The translations under genes and the position numbers were made by a program. 64,000 bases of DNA from positions 20,983,037 through 21,047,036 of the forward strand of contig OZ038532.1 in NCBI GenBank assembly GCA_964036665.1, in the 5' to 3' direction. Shown here in pieces: positions 44,301 to 54,782 of this stretch. The number at the start of each line of letters is the position of its first letter. Position 1 is the first letter of the stretch. This stretch comes from Gordius sp. MW1. Lineage: Eukaryota > Nematomorpha > Gordioida > Gordea > Gordiidae. Under the pieces are notes generated by a model that was given only the letters and a program-made list of their open reading frames with translations, had not been told where the DNA came from and searched no databases.

Positions 44301-47300
44301 TTCAATCTATTCCCCCCCCCCTTCTATAATGTGTCATCATAACGTGAGAATGTCGTTACTACTAAAAATATAATTTTTTAGGATTTTTTTAGTACCATCA
44401 GCACCACACAACTAGATATGTTTTAGGCATTGCATGAATATCGCCTTGATTTGATTAGGCAAGATTAAGCTTGGGGCATAGGCGTAGCCAGCATTGGACT
44501 TAGAGGGGGCAAAATGATCATTTTTTGACATTTCAGCCATAATTTCAACAAATTTTTGGATTTATTGGCAGCCGCCCCTCCCTGCCCCCTGGCTCCTAAG
44601 GGCGTTATGATGGATGGGCAAATGGATATATTTAAATAAATGGAATCACAAATTTTGGACTTAGGGTTGGGGGGGAGATGCCCCTGCCTCATCTTTCCTG
44701 GCAACTGCCTGATGATGAACGTGATTACGATTACGTAAAATTTGGCGTTGTCAGAGAGTGATTTACATAAATAAATGAACGGGCACCATAGATATGTACG
44801 TAATGTATGCGCATCACTCGAGTAATGTGTAAAAGTTTATCGGTTGCGGTTCATATCTATCAAACTGCTCTCTGCTCCTTCTCTTGAAAAGCAATAAACA
44901 AGTGGGAGGGGGTAATAATTGCCATCATGGGCGTAAAGGGGGGAGGGTGAAGGCAGGGAGGGGCTGCTGCCCCCTCTAAATCCAAGAACTTGTTAAAATT
45001 TATTAAAATAATGGCTGAAATTTCAAAAAAATGACAATTATGCCCCTCCCTAAATCATTATTGCCTCCCCCCCCCCCCCCCTAATTCCATTCAATGGCTA
45101 AGCCCATGAGTGTCTTTTTACGTCAAGCCCATTGCTCCCCAATATATTTTGCCTATTCTTTTGTTCAAAATCATCTAATAAAGAGGGGCAATATTATAAT
45201 TTTTGAATTTTTAGCCGTTATTATATTAATTTGAATTTTTTAATCCATAGGGGACAGCTGCCCCCTACCTACCACCCACTGGCTACGCCGATGGGAATAG
45301 CGATTAAAAGAGTTGGAAAAACTTTAGCTCGTTTTTTCTTAAGACAAAGGTAGCTTGAAGCAGGGCTGGGCTACTACCTTCACCCTTTATTAAACATTGC
45401 TTTCAAATTCGCTATTTTAAATGACTTTTTTTTAACAATATATGCCGGTGTTATTATATTCGATTATATTAATATTAATAAGAATAGAGGGGTAAGGCGT
45501 CGCTATTAAATTAATGTTAAAACAAGTAGTGTGTAGCAATTTACATATATAATTTAATTAAAATTCCGTATGTTTTCCTTTCCGCACGAAAGAAAATTAA
45601 TCTTTGCTTCACATAGACATACCATAGAGTTTTTATTTAAGTTTGATTTTACAACATGAAAATCACTTTTATATTGGAAGAAATTTTATAAGATGATTAA
45701 ACTTGTCATAATTATAAATTATAATTTATACCTATATTTTCTATTTCTATTTAAACGCTTAAATTTAATTACCAAATTTTTTTATTTTTTTTTAAAAATT
45801 TACTTGGTAATTTTTATATCTTTTAATACATATTTTATGATAGGTGAGGTTAAAGAAGCTTTCAGAGTTAACGATACAATAATTTCCTACAAGATGGCGA
45901 CAACCTATTTAAATTGCGCGTCACATAACAGATTCGCTGACGAGACGGTAACTTTAAAATTCTTTTTCAAATTTAAAATTTTTAATTTAATAATATTCAC
46001 TCAAAAAATAAGTTAATGAATATTCTAAAAACTTAAACTTTATGTTTACACCAAAATTATCCTAATGTTTTACATATTAAAGTAAAATGTATTTTGATTA
46101 TAAATTATAAAATCGTGAATTTTGTTTTTTTTGACTGCTAAATGTTCATTTTTGATCTTTGTAATCAAGATAACCCTGAAATTGGGTCAAAATTCCATAC
46201 TCTATACTTAGAATTAAGGTCATTCCATACAAAAAACGATATCTTTATTACACATATATCATTAATTAGCTTTTTGTCATGATTTAATACATTGTTTTGT
46301 TATAGGGTAAGGTTCTTTGGCTTACATTTGAGAGAGACTTTTCAATATGTTTTATCATAGACTAAAGACTAGATAGACTGCTCATCAACTTAAAATAAGT
46401 GTACCGTTTCGCCATTTTGAAATATGCACAGATATGGGAAGGACATGTAGATTATAGTAATTTTGGTCAATTAAATTGTTTTTAAAGCGTAATAAAATAT
46501 ATAGATCCAGTTAAGCATTATAAATAACATATTAAAATATATATCATTTACACAAGGCATCAAAATAAATAACAAAACACCTGTAATGATGTGATGTTAA
46601 AGCATTTTAGTGCCATCTGCATTTTATTAAATAATCATTTATTAACATTCCTTTCTATTTATTAATCAATGAGCAGTGACGCAACTAGCATTTTTCCCTT
46701 AGGGGGGACGACCTTAAATTTAAGTTTTTTATCAGACTCAATAACCAGCTATTCCTTCGTATAATTTCCTTTTCATAATTTACTTGAACTCCTACCTTTT
46801 AAGTTCTTATCAATATTATATTCCCAAACCTTAGATCTTCCCTCTTTCTCTTACCTCCTTCGACTTACACATGAGCATGCGAAATTAGAGGTCTACAACA
46901 AGCCTCTTTAGGCATTAGCCGGCCCGTTAGAAATATATGAGCCCTTGGCCGGGTCCGGGCCCATAATAAATGATAGGCCCGGCCTGCAATTTTTTCCCCA
47001 AATTAATATTTGAATTTAATATTTTTAAAACAAAATATAAATGTTACTTATGTTAATAATGATCGTAAATAACTAAACTTATTTAAATATTAAAGTAGCC
47101 TACTCTAAAGTTTATAGATTTTCAAAGAATATTATTGGAGTGGACCAAGTTTTATAAGTCTCTAATTAACTTATATGGATGATTAAATGAATAACGAGGA
47201 AAGTAAAGTTTTATTTTCATCGCTAATTTAATAACCATTAAATATTTATATTGTAACATAAAACATCATAAATTCACACTTTTGTTTATACTTTTATGAT

Positions 47301-50300
47301 ACACAAAAAATTCTATATGATTTTGTAACGGGCTCCACAGGCCTTACTTATATCTATAAGAGGCCCGAGTTTGCTAGGCCGTCCCAGACCCGTTGTTCCA
47401 TATAATGCAAAAGCTTGAGGGTAAATTCGCTTAAAAACTTGTTCAGTGCCCAGCTGTGCAGGTCTCTAAGCAAAAATGCCCGCAATAAATATATTTAGAA
47501 GAAGATGATAATAACCCATTTAGGAATGCCGCAGTTAACTGAAAGTACACTCTAATTAGCGCCATCTATAGGCAATTTTAATTAGAGACTAATTGACTAT
47601 ATATATCCCCACTGTCAATGAGGAAGATAAATTCACTCTACTGTCTGAACAATGGGGGACACTTAGAGCCCTGCACGGGCCGCCCAAAGCCCGACCCGGC
47701 CCGAGCCTGGCTCGACCCGATTGGGCTTCGGGCCAGCTCGGGCACAATTTAATAAAACAATGGGCCTCGGGCTCGGGTCGGGCCTGATGAGGCGGCCCGA
47801 ATTAAGGCCCGAGTCCGGCCCGATATGACTAAAGCAAACTAATCTTTTATAAAATCTGATTTAACCAAACTCAACTCGATATTAAATAAATATATTCGTA
47901 CACCATACACAATATAGCTTCCAAGCTTCAGCTTTTTCTCCCTGCCTATAATATTTTGACCTAAATTGCAAATCTTATTATAGTATTTAAATAAATTCAT
48001 AGTAGCTATTACTTTAGAAATTAAATAAGGAAAGTTTTTAAAAAGTTTTTTATTTGGAACTGTTAGATAAAAAATATTTTATAAAGTTAGATTTCCAGTT
48101 TTAAATTATTGGCTGAATAAATTGTAGCGAGTGAAAATGAAAATTTTATTTCAAACTTATCCTAGTTGTAAATTACGATTGATAAAAATTCAATGCATTA
48201 TGTATTTATATGGTAAAATAATTTTCAAAAATTTTAAAATAAATTATTGAAAATTATTTATTTCAAAAATCGGGTCGGGCTCGGGTCTGGCCAAAAATAA
48301 AAAAGTCGTTCGGGCTCAGGAAAAATAAAAACAGAGACGTCAGGCCGGGCTCGGGCAGAAAAAAATTCATTTTGCAGGCCTCTAGACCTGTCTAACTGAG
48401 GTTTCAGCTAACCTTACGATCTTCCTTAAGAGAACACTTTATAAAGTTAGAATTTCAGTTTTAAATTATTGGCTGAATAAATTGTAGCGAGTGAAAATAA
48501 TTTTATTTCAAACTTATCCTAGTTGTAAATTACGATTAATAACTATTTAATGCATTATGTATTTTAAAAATTTTCTATTTGAAAAATCGGGTCGGGCTCG
48601 GGTCGGGCCAAAAATAAAAAAGTCGTTTGGGCTCGCCAGGCTCGGGAAAAATAAAAACTTAGACGTCGGGCTCGGGCCGGGCTCGGGCAGAAAAAAATTC
48701 ATTTTGCAGGGCTCTAGGGACACTGCAGAAAGATATAGGAGATTGCCATATTCAAATGGCGGATGTAATGGTACAGATTTTACTATATGAAACATATGAC
48801 ATGGGAATGTTGTAAATGGTTTTATTATATGGTAACGTTCTTTGGCTTACTTTAGAAAAGGGCTTCAAAAATGATTTTATTAAAAGCTGGGGGGGGGTAT
48901 ATTTGTTATAGATATTTCTTCTGGGGGGGGGGGGGGTCGGCTGTCTTTTTTTAGCTAAATATCTGATTTTAACATAAGTCTGGTTATAAAGTCAACATAT
49001 TTGTATTAATGGGCGTAGCCAGGTATTTGCAGGGAGGGGCAGCTGCCCCCCTCTAAATCTAAAAACTCTTCAAAATGGCCAAAATTAATAAAAATTATCA
49101 TTTTGCCCTCCCTTACTACGCCCATGAATGTATCGCGATGTTACTTAAAGTTTTAAACATTAATACACTTTCTGGATCTAAATTAAATTTGTAAAAATGT
49201 TAAAAAAAAAGTTCCAAAAATAAAGCTTTTTCTAAAATGGCAAAAAAAAAGTTTGTGCATAACTAAGGATTTTTGGTATTAGATAAAAACGACCTTGTCT
49301 TCTTGTATGGTATGTCCACATATCAATCTGAAATAATAACTAATTTTGCTCTGATCCTAGATGCAGTTAATGTCTTAGTGGATATATTGGTTGCAGATTT
49401 ATAAGTGAAGATTAAAATTAGTTTTTACATAATAGTATATATGTCTAACTGATTTGTTTGATAGCTTTTTCTCATTTAAAAATTTTCAAATGATGTAAGT
49501 TTATATAGACTTAAACGCTTTTGTTAAAACAATATATTCTTAAAAAGTAATTTAAATCACTTTTCTTACGTCTAATATTTAATAAATTACATTTTCTACT
49601 TTGTGCAAAAGTTTATTAGAACAAAATGAGGTTTCATATTAAAAATTCAACTTATAAGTATTTACAGCATTGATCTTTTTTCGAACATTTTTCCTTACGT
49701 TGTTTAATGTTTTTTTTTAAATAAAATAAACAGGTAAAAATTTCTACATTTTTTTGTTCATTTTAGAATACAAAATAGATTAGTGTCTTTAAAAAAAGTT
49801 CAATTCATTATATAAGAAATTTGGGCTTCAATGAACCAGGCTATGTATTCTCGATTTTGAGTGATAAATAACAAAACGTAAAACATATTTCTTAAACGTT
49901 CCATTCCCGAGCGCAATCATCGCGTTCGAATTTGTGTGTTATTGTTTAAAAATAATCCTTTCAAGTCAAAATTATCTTTAAGGGACAGGGTTAAGGTTCG
50001 GGGTTAGGGTTTTAGGTCAGCGTTTTAGGTTAGGGTTAGGATTAGATGCAATGGAACGTTTAAGAAATGCGTTTTACGTTTTGTTATTTATCACTCAAAA
50101 TCGAGAATACATAGCCTAGGCCGGCTTCAATGGTCAAATCGGAGTGCTAAAAAAATTAGAAGAAGTAGGTTTTAATATTTCGATCAGCTTGGGACCATTA
50201 TTGAGGAAAAAACGTTTTTTTTCATCTTCTCATGATGCTTTAATCTTAGATTTTAAAACACCAACTTTAAACATTATATTTTTCAAATAGTTTTGCAATT

Positions 50301-50717
50301 CAATAAAATTTGTTCAAATAGGTCTCGTGGATTAGATTGAAAGATGATCAAATCTTATCGATTGGTCGATTCAAATTTACGAATAACCCGCGAATCGGGA
50401 TTATTCACGATAAATCGCAAAACATATGGAGATTACAAATTCGGTACACGGCGTTTGAAGACGAAGGTTTGTACGAATGTCAAATAACAACGTCGAATCC
50501 AGAAAAAGTTGGACTCGTTTTCAATCTGACCGTCCTACCCGGTAAATTAATTGTCAATTATAATTTGTTAATTTATATTTTTGCTTCGATAAAAGCAGAC
50601 GAAACATATTATATGAATGGACGAACTCAAATTCAATCGTCTAAATATCAACAATCACAACAAAGTACACAGTTTAATATGATAATATTGTTTGCAAATT
50701 TGTTATATGTTTATTAA
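41330..50717 (+). CDS. DPR-like single immunoglobulin-domain surface protein (four exons)
   Basis: Exons 41330-41399, 45844-45947, 50322-50541 and 50596-50717 join with matching phases to 171 codons. Exon 1 is a signal peptide (LILLLFNLSLT). Exons 2 and 3 form one Ig domain: TTYLNC, then VSWIRLKDD, ILSIG, NNPRIGIIHD, WRLQIRY and EDEGLYECQI. VSWIR followed by ILS-G and YECQI is the hallmark of the DPR/DIP/lachesin family of neuronal recognition proteins. After LTVLP the protein has only a Gln/Ser-rich linker and the hydrophobic end MIILFANLLYVY, which could be a weak GPI signal. Usual DPR proteins carry a second Ig domain, absent here unless a further exon lies outside this model. Two introns of about 4.4 kb hold many MITEs. 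Family is certain, exact ortholog not. Confidence 0.82.
41485..41766. repeat. Tandem duplication of about 143 bp in DPR-like intron 1
   Basis: Two diverged copies follow each other, each with AACACC(C/T)AT, GAAGTTTTATAT, AAGGATTAAA, TTTTTTGGACTT and CTTAAGATTTTTCGT. Confidence 0.7.
43935..44030. mobile_element. Left-end fragment of the TAGTGTTGT MITE
   Basis: Contains GGGTTTTGTTTGGTCGAACC, TTTGGTTTTAGTCGACTAAA and ACAGACCAA as at 53735-53780; no right end. Confidence 0.55.
44477..44605. mobile_element. CATGGGCG-family MITE, degenerate (DPR-like intron 1)
   Basis: Left end CATAGGCGTAGCCAGCATTGG; right end CCCCCTGGCTCCTAAGGGCG. Internal GGGGGCAAAATGATCATTTT as in other copies. Confidence 0.65.
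44926..45108. mobile_element. CATGGGCG-family MITE (DPR-like intron 1)
   Basis: Starts CATGGGCGTAAAGG and ends GGCTAAGCCCATG, with the internal block GGGGCTGCTGCCCCCTCTAAA. Flanks (ATTGCCAT, AGTGTCTT) do not match. Confidence 0.75.
45245..45296. mobile_element. CATGGGCG-family MITE, right-end fragment
   Basis: GGGGACAGCTGCCCCCTACC followed by CTGGCTACGCCGATGGG; left half not recognisable. Confidence 0.5.
45844..45947 (+). CDS. DPR-like gene exon 2, N-terminal half of the Ig domain
   Basis: Acceptor TTTTATGATAG at 45843 and donor GACG/GTAACT at 45947. Encodes EVKEAFRVNDT through TTYLNCASHNRFADET with the first Ig cysteine; ends in phase 0 exactly before VSWIR of exon 3. Confidence 0.8.
46886..47468. 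mobile_element. hAT-like element with GGCCCGG-rich ends
   Basis: Left end TAGAGGTCTACAACAAGCC (46886) and right end CTGTGCAGGTCTCTA (47468) are inverted. Subterminal GGGCCC-type words on both sides resemble 9081-11881. Flanking 8-mers match at only five positions. Non-coding. Lies in DPR-like intron 2. Confidence 0.5.
47551..47612. repeat. AATTAG-GCCATCTA repeat family, copy 3
   Basis: CTCTAATTAGCGCCATCTAT, then GGCAATTTTAATTAGAGAC and a TATATATATCCC tail, matching the complement of 21713-21770. Confidence 0.55.
47664..48716. mobile_element. hAT-like element with exact 8-bp TSD and duplicated right arm
   Basis: Ends TAGAGCCCTGCACGGGC (47664) and TTGCAGGGCTCTA (48716); GGGACACT is duplicated exactly at 47656-47663 and 48717-48724. 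GC-rich words (CCCGAGCC, GGTCGGGC) fill both arms. The right arm occurs twice: 48075-48396 and again 48436-48716. No transposase was found; long ORFs crossing the GC-rich arms are composition artefacts. Confidence 0.85.
49008..49126. mobile_element. CATGGGCG-family MITE (DPR-like intron 2)
   Basis: Left AATGGGCGTAGCCAGG, right CTACGCCCATG, and GGGGCAGCTGCCCCCCTCTA inside. Flanks share TGTAT only. Confidence 0.7.
49834..50122. mobile_element. Foldback (Mutator-like) MITE with about 70-bp inverted repeats and 9-10 bp TSD
   Basis: The left arm (from CCAGGCTATGTATTCTCG to about 49907) is repeated inverted at about 50050-50120 almost perfectly. Flanks GGCTTCAATG at 49824-49833 and 50123-50132 form a 10-bp (or 9-bp) duplication. 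Long inverted repeats and this duplication length suit Mutator-like elements. The spacer holds GGTTAGGGTTAGG-type telomere-like repeats. It lies about 190 bases upstream of DPR-like exon 3. Confidence 0.8.
50322..50541 (+). CDS. DPR-like gene exon 3, C-terminal half of the Ig domain
   Basis: Acceptor GTTCAAATAG at 50321; donor CCCG/GTAAAT at 50541. Contains the conserved tryptophan, the WRLQIRY strand and the second cysteine in LYECQI. Confidence 0.88.
50596..50717 (+). CDS. DPR-like gene exon 4, linker and hydrophobic C-terminus
   Basis: Acceptor CGATAAAAG at 50595. The preceding 54-nt intron has no stop and is a multiple of three, so retained and spliced forms both stay in frame. The coding end is ADETYYMNGRTQ followed by a Ser/Gln run and a hydrophobic tail; stop at 50715-50717. 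Confidence 0.55.
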
Positions 50718-51001
50718 TCTAATTTTAGATAAAAGGTCGCCCGTACATTCATCTAGTAGAAGTGAATTATGTCAGAAAATTTGGTTGTTTGACTACTTAG
50801 TTTCCGTACTTTTATTGTTTTACAAATTACTCATATGAACGCATGACATAATTCAACTTAAACTTTATCTTTCAAAGTGCAATACGCAAAATATTTACAT
50901 GAGCTCCATAAGCTCTATTCAGGGAATCGTTATAATTGTTAATATACCATATTAAATCATGATACTGAAACAAATCATATGTATTACATTACAAACCTTA
51001 T

Positions 51002-51007
51002 AATAAA
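51002..51007 (+). terminator. Possible polyadenylation signal of the DPR-like gene
   Basis: AATAAA 285 bases after the stop codon. Confidence 0.3.
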
Positions 51008-51118
51008 TAGTATATACGTAATACACGGAAAGCTTACGCCTGGCTTGTGGGTCCGGCCTAACCACAAACTTTTGCTCAATTACAATGTGATAAAACTATT
51101 TGATGTTTAGTTTATAAA

Positions 51119-51423
51119 TCTATATATATAAAGTAAAGTGTATGTGTGTATTGTATGTATGTAAGGGCTAAATTCTGAAACTACCTGCCCGATTCGCACG
51201 AAAATTTAGCCATAGATGCCCAGGGCGGCCAGGGGTAAAATAGCTTTTTCAGAATCCTAAAATTCCTTTATGTTTTAAAAATATTGGACATTTCCCGGCC
51301 AGTTTCATTTATAGCATCATATACAATAATGACGTCATACATACAAGGCTGAAGTTTTCTCGAATTTTATTATATTAAAGAAAATTGTATTTTTAGCAAA
51401 ACAACGTTTGCCGGGTCAGCTAG
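51119..51423 (+). mobile_element. Short non-autonomous Helitron
   Basis: Begins TCTATATATATAAAG after host A and ends GCCGGGTCAGCTAG before host T, matching the TC...CTAG form and A/T insertion preference of Helitrons. GTATGTATGTAAGGGC and AAACTACCTGCCCGATTCGC inside resemble widespread insect Helitron sequence. Its 3' end resembles the terminus at 29157. Confidence 0.65.
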
Positions 51424-51429
51424 TGTATT

Positions 51430-52080
51430 ATATTATAAAGTTATTTTTGCTTAACCTTTTTTTAGAGTAATAAATAACCTCTCTCCTTAACATTCTAGGC
51501 CAAGCATCCGTGTTTTATACTAGAGGCCGCATTAAGAAGGTTAGTCCGACTGGCTTCAAAAGTTTGCCCGTTTGACTCAGCCCGTTGATAAAATTTAAAA
51601 ACAATTAATCCTGATTGCTTCAACTTTTAACTAAGACTTTAAATATATGATACAAAGGTGAAATATATAATATAAAAAGAGTATCAATATAATTGAAAAA
51701 ATTAGATATTGTAAAATTATTGAGGTGCTAAAGGTAAGAATTGTAAAATAAAAATTCTATTATTAAGTAAAATGAGAGACAGAAATTAGTCTGCGGAGAC
51801 TATTATTATAAGTTTTAACTAAAGAACAAGATCTCTAAAGTATTATTACCAAAGCTTTATTTAATTACAAAGATTCCCAACATTAGAAGCCAAAACAAAA
51901 ACGAACGGCAAAATGGTATTAAGATCGCGCGAAGCAAATTGGATAAATTATATCTGATTTCCCGGGGATACAGAAATAAATATATGGTTGCTTTATCCCC
52001 ATCTGGTTTCCGTTCGAACTCACAATGCAATATTAATTAATTAATGTACAATAGCCTTTGTACGTGGGGAGAAACATATA
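51430..52080. other. AT-rich gap
   Basis: No gene recognised. On the minus strand AATAAAGCTTTG near 51850 could be a polyadenylation signal linked to the unassigned block that follows. Confidence 0.35.
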
Positions 52081-53240
52081 ATATTTACGTTCAGTGAAGG
52101 GAGACTGTCATTTGCGTTTAGAGGGATGGAACATTTACGTTCAGTGAGGGGATTAATCATATAGTGGAAGCGAAGGGATTAGTGTAAACTTGCTGCAGAC
52201 ACATACCCTTCAAGATAACCTCCTCCTACTCGAATGTTGACTTCTCTCAGCACGATAACTTCCTCCGACCCGCGGGTGACCTTTCACAGCACGGTCTTCG
52301 AACCTGAGTTTGGCACCAATCAAACGTTTTTCTTCCTGTAGCTTGTTCGGGCAAACGTATTGATCAATTTCTTCTGAAAAATTAATAGGGTTCACGAGAC
52401 ATGTCGTCCACGATTGTTTTCTCTATTTATATTCTCACGGTGACACCTGATTTCACACCGTCATCCTTCCCCTTCAAGCTTGCTAGGGGGGGGGGGGTTT
52501 GTTGAAACGTAACGTGACATCGACGGCTAACCATTCACCACTTACATCTGGGCGTCGTTGGATTCGGGATACTCTACCTATAGTTTTTGTATTATGCAAC
52601 CACAGTAAATTCTTTCCTTTCCCCCACTCTAAGAGAGCAATGTCTCAGCTAGGAGTAGACAAACCAAATTTTCACCACCCCAGGTCACGCAGGTCGCTCC
52701 CCAAATACAGTGCTAGCCCCTCGATAAGAGTTCGGATATTTCCGTTAGATTTTCGGGACGTCGATATACCACACATCAGTCATCGACCCTAAACGGGCAC
52801 TTGCGACATAAGATTTAAAAGATTGTCACCAGGCATACCCATAATCAACTAGGAGCTAAGAACTCCACAACCGGTAATCTTAGATCTGACTACGATGGTA
52901 TTACCTCTCATCGAACCACGTGCGATGTTCCGGTAACCAAATAAATGTTCCATTCAAACCATGCAAAACATATTAGCCCACCGAGGAATTCCCACCTCGT
53001 TAAACCTACTTAGAGGTGAAACGGCGTATGGCCAAAAACAGGTCATTAAGGGCTTTGGGTACTAAATTTGCAACTGAGTTTAAAGTGCGCGCATGCAGTA
53101 CTAAACTTTATATCCGGATTGTCGTCGTACATGTGCTGCTCTCTACCGGCAGATAACCTACGGGCTTGGCCCTACCGTTACTATGAACCACATTACCCAT
53201 TAGCGCATATTGACCACACTGCACTGCCTTGTACTTAATT
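52080..53240. other. Unassigned block of higher GC content
   Basis: Composition differs clearly from the AT-rich flanks, as retroelements here do. A TATAAATAGAGA motif on the minus strand (about 52418-52429) and two unrecognised ORFs (52210-52395 minus; 52499-52792 plus) are present. A short direct repeat containing TTTACGTTCAGTGA(A/G)GGGA occurs near 52085 and 52135. I suspect an old LTR or retroelement fragment but cannot delimit it. Confidence 0.25.
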
Positions 53241-53711
53241 TATATAGTCTCAAATGATTTCGTTAAATTTATGGTAAATATTTATTACCTAAAACATTGT
53301 TTTTCTCTTACCATTAGGATCTCAAAACATATCCGATATAATTAGAACCTAACTTTCGTTTTTAAATTATCATAATTTAACATTTTATAGAATCAAAGAG
53401 TTTATCTTTTGTTTATTATCCTGTTACTTAAATCGGAACATAGGAGAATCTGATTTCTAGCTTTTTATGTGTGAGACCTTTGTTTTATAATAATAAAATG
53501 GGTCTATAGCATAGGCCAACATAGACTAACTATACAATGACTAATGATATTGCAGTTTCATATTTCCAACTACATTTGATTAGTTTGTTGCTAATTACAA
53601 TATATCAAACGTTTCTAGGCGTTCTAAAAATTGCTATGCAATTCGTAAGTTACCCCCTCCCCCTAGAAAAAAAGTTTGTGCCCTGCTTATACTACCTATA
53701 GAAGTGAGTGA
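53240..53711. other. Gap with no recognised feature
   Basis: AT-rich, no ORF or repeat seen. Confidence 0.5.
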
Positions 53712-53719
53712 GTTTGAAG

Positions 53720-53919
53720 TAGTGTTGTAAAACGACTGGGTTTTGTTTGGTCCACCTTTGGTTTTAGTCGAGTAAACAACAGACCAAAGAATTTTTAGTC
53801 TGTTTTTCTTAGTCGCATAAACAGACTAAAGGTTTTTGGGTCAAATCTTAAGTCTGTATATGTTTGGTCGACTAAACTAAAGGTCGATCAAACAAAACCC
53901 AGCCGTTTTCACAACACTA
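53720..53919. mobile_element. hAT-like MITE with TAGTGTTGT ends
   Basis: 200 bp, starting TAGTGTTGTAAAACGACTGG and ending CAGCCGTTTTCACAACACTA. Flanks GTTTGAAG (53712-53719) and GTTTAAAG (53920-53927) match at seven of eight bases. Internal GTTTAGTCGAC/AACAGAC words are arranged symmetrically. Fragments lie at 37797 and 43935. Confidence 0.85.
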
Positions 53920-53929
53920 GTTTAAAGCT

Positions 53930-54370
53930 TATCAAAACAGCTTTGGAAGGACACAATATTTTTTCTAAATTATTTATTTTAATTCAACACACATGGAAAG
54001 CTGTTTTAAAAACTATAATGTATCTAAGTAAAATTATTTTTTTGCAATATAATTCATGACTTTTATGTTACAGATTTTTGTTTAATTCAAAAATATGACT
54101 GCACAGATATTATTGAAAATATTTTTTAAGATTATGGCATTTTTATTTAGTAAAGGTAGTCAGTAATTTATTTATAAAACATGAATATTTTTAAAATTAA
54201 ATAGCATCTTGAAATAATAGGTACTAGTTGGCATATTTTATTAATATATTCTTATTCTCATATTTTTAAAAGCCCTTTTTATCAACTTCTTACCTTTTGT
54301 TGATTTTACGATAACAATTTTAACTTTTATAAATGCGACGGGAATATTATAATTCTTAGCAGGGGCCTAG
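53930..54370. other. Gap with no recognised feature
   Basis: AT-rich sequence without a convincing ORF. Confidence 0.5.
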
Positions 54371-54782
54371 ACCAGGAAATGATCTTAGTAACAAGGCCTA
54401 AAAACAAGGTGGAAATATCGGCTAACCAATTCGAATTAGTGGGGGGAAAATCCACAATCGACCCAATTTTCGCACTAAGACAAATGATGTATAAATACGG
54501 TGATAAGAGAAGACCTACATATGGTCTTTATCGACTTGGAGAAAGCTTATGACACGGTCCCTCGCGATTTAATATGGTGCTGCCTGAGAAAACAAAATAT
54601 CCCTGACGCATATATACGGCTTATGAAAAATATTTATGAATCCTCAAACTCTTGCGTTAGGACTACAGTTGGAGACTCTACCTTTTCGGGTTAGAATTGG
54701 ATTACATAAAGAATCTGCTTTAATTGTTATTTAATATAATTATACACACGATAACGAGAGACTTTCATATAGCACTTGGATC

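Noticed and set aside
45693..46016. 107-codon ORF around DPR-like exon 2
   Set aside because: Only 45844-45947 fits the family; the AT-rich hydrophobic ends are intron sequence read through.
47593..48795. Gly/Arg/Pro-rich ORFs at 47593-47787, 48547-48795 and 48557-48790
   Set aside because: They cross the GC-word arms of a hAT-like element; composition artefact.
49980..50040. Internal telomeric repeat array (GGTTAGG/TTAGGG)
   Set aside because: Units are irregular and lie in the spacer of a foldback element with its own TSD, so it is not a telomere relic by itself.
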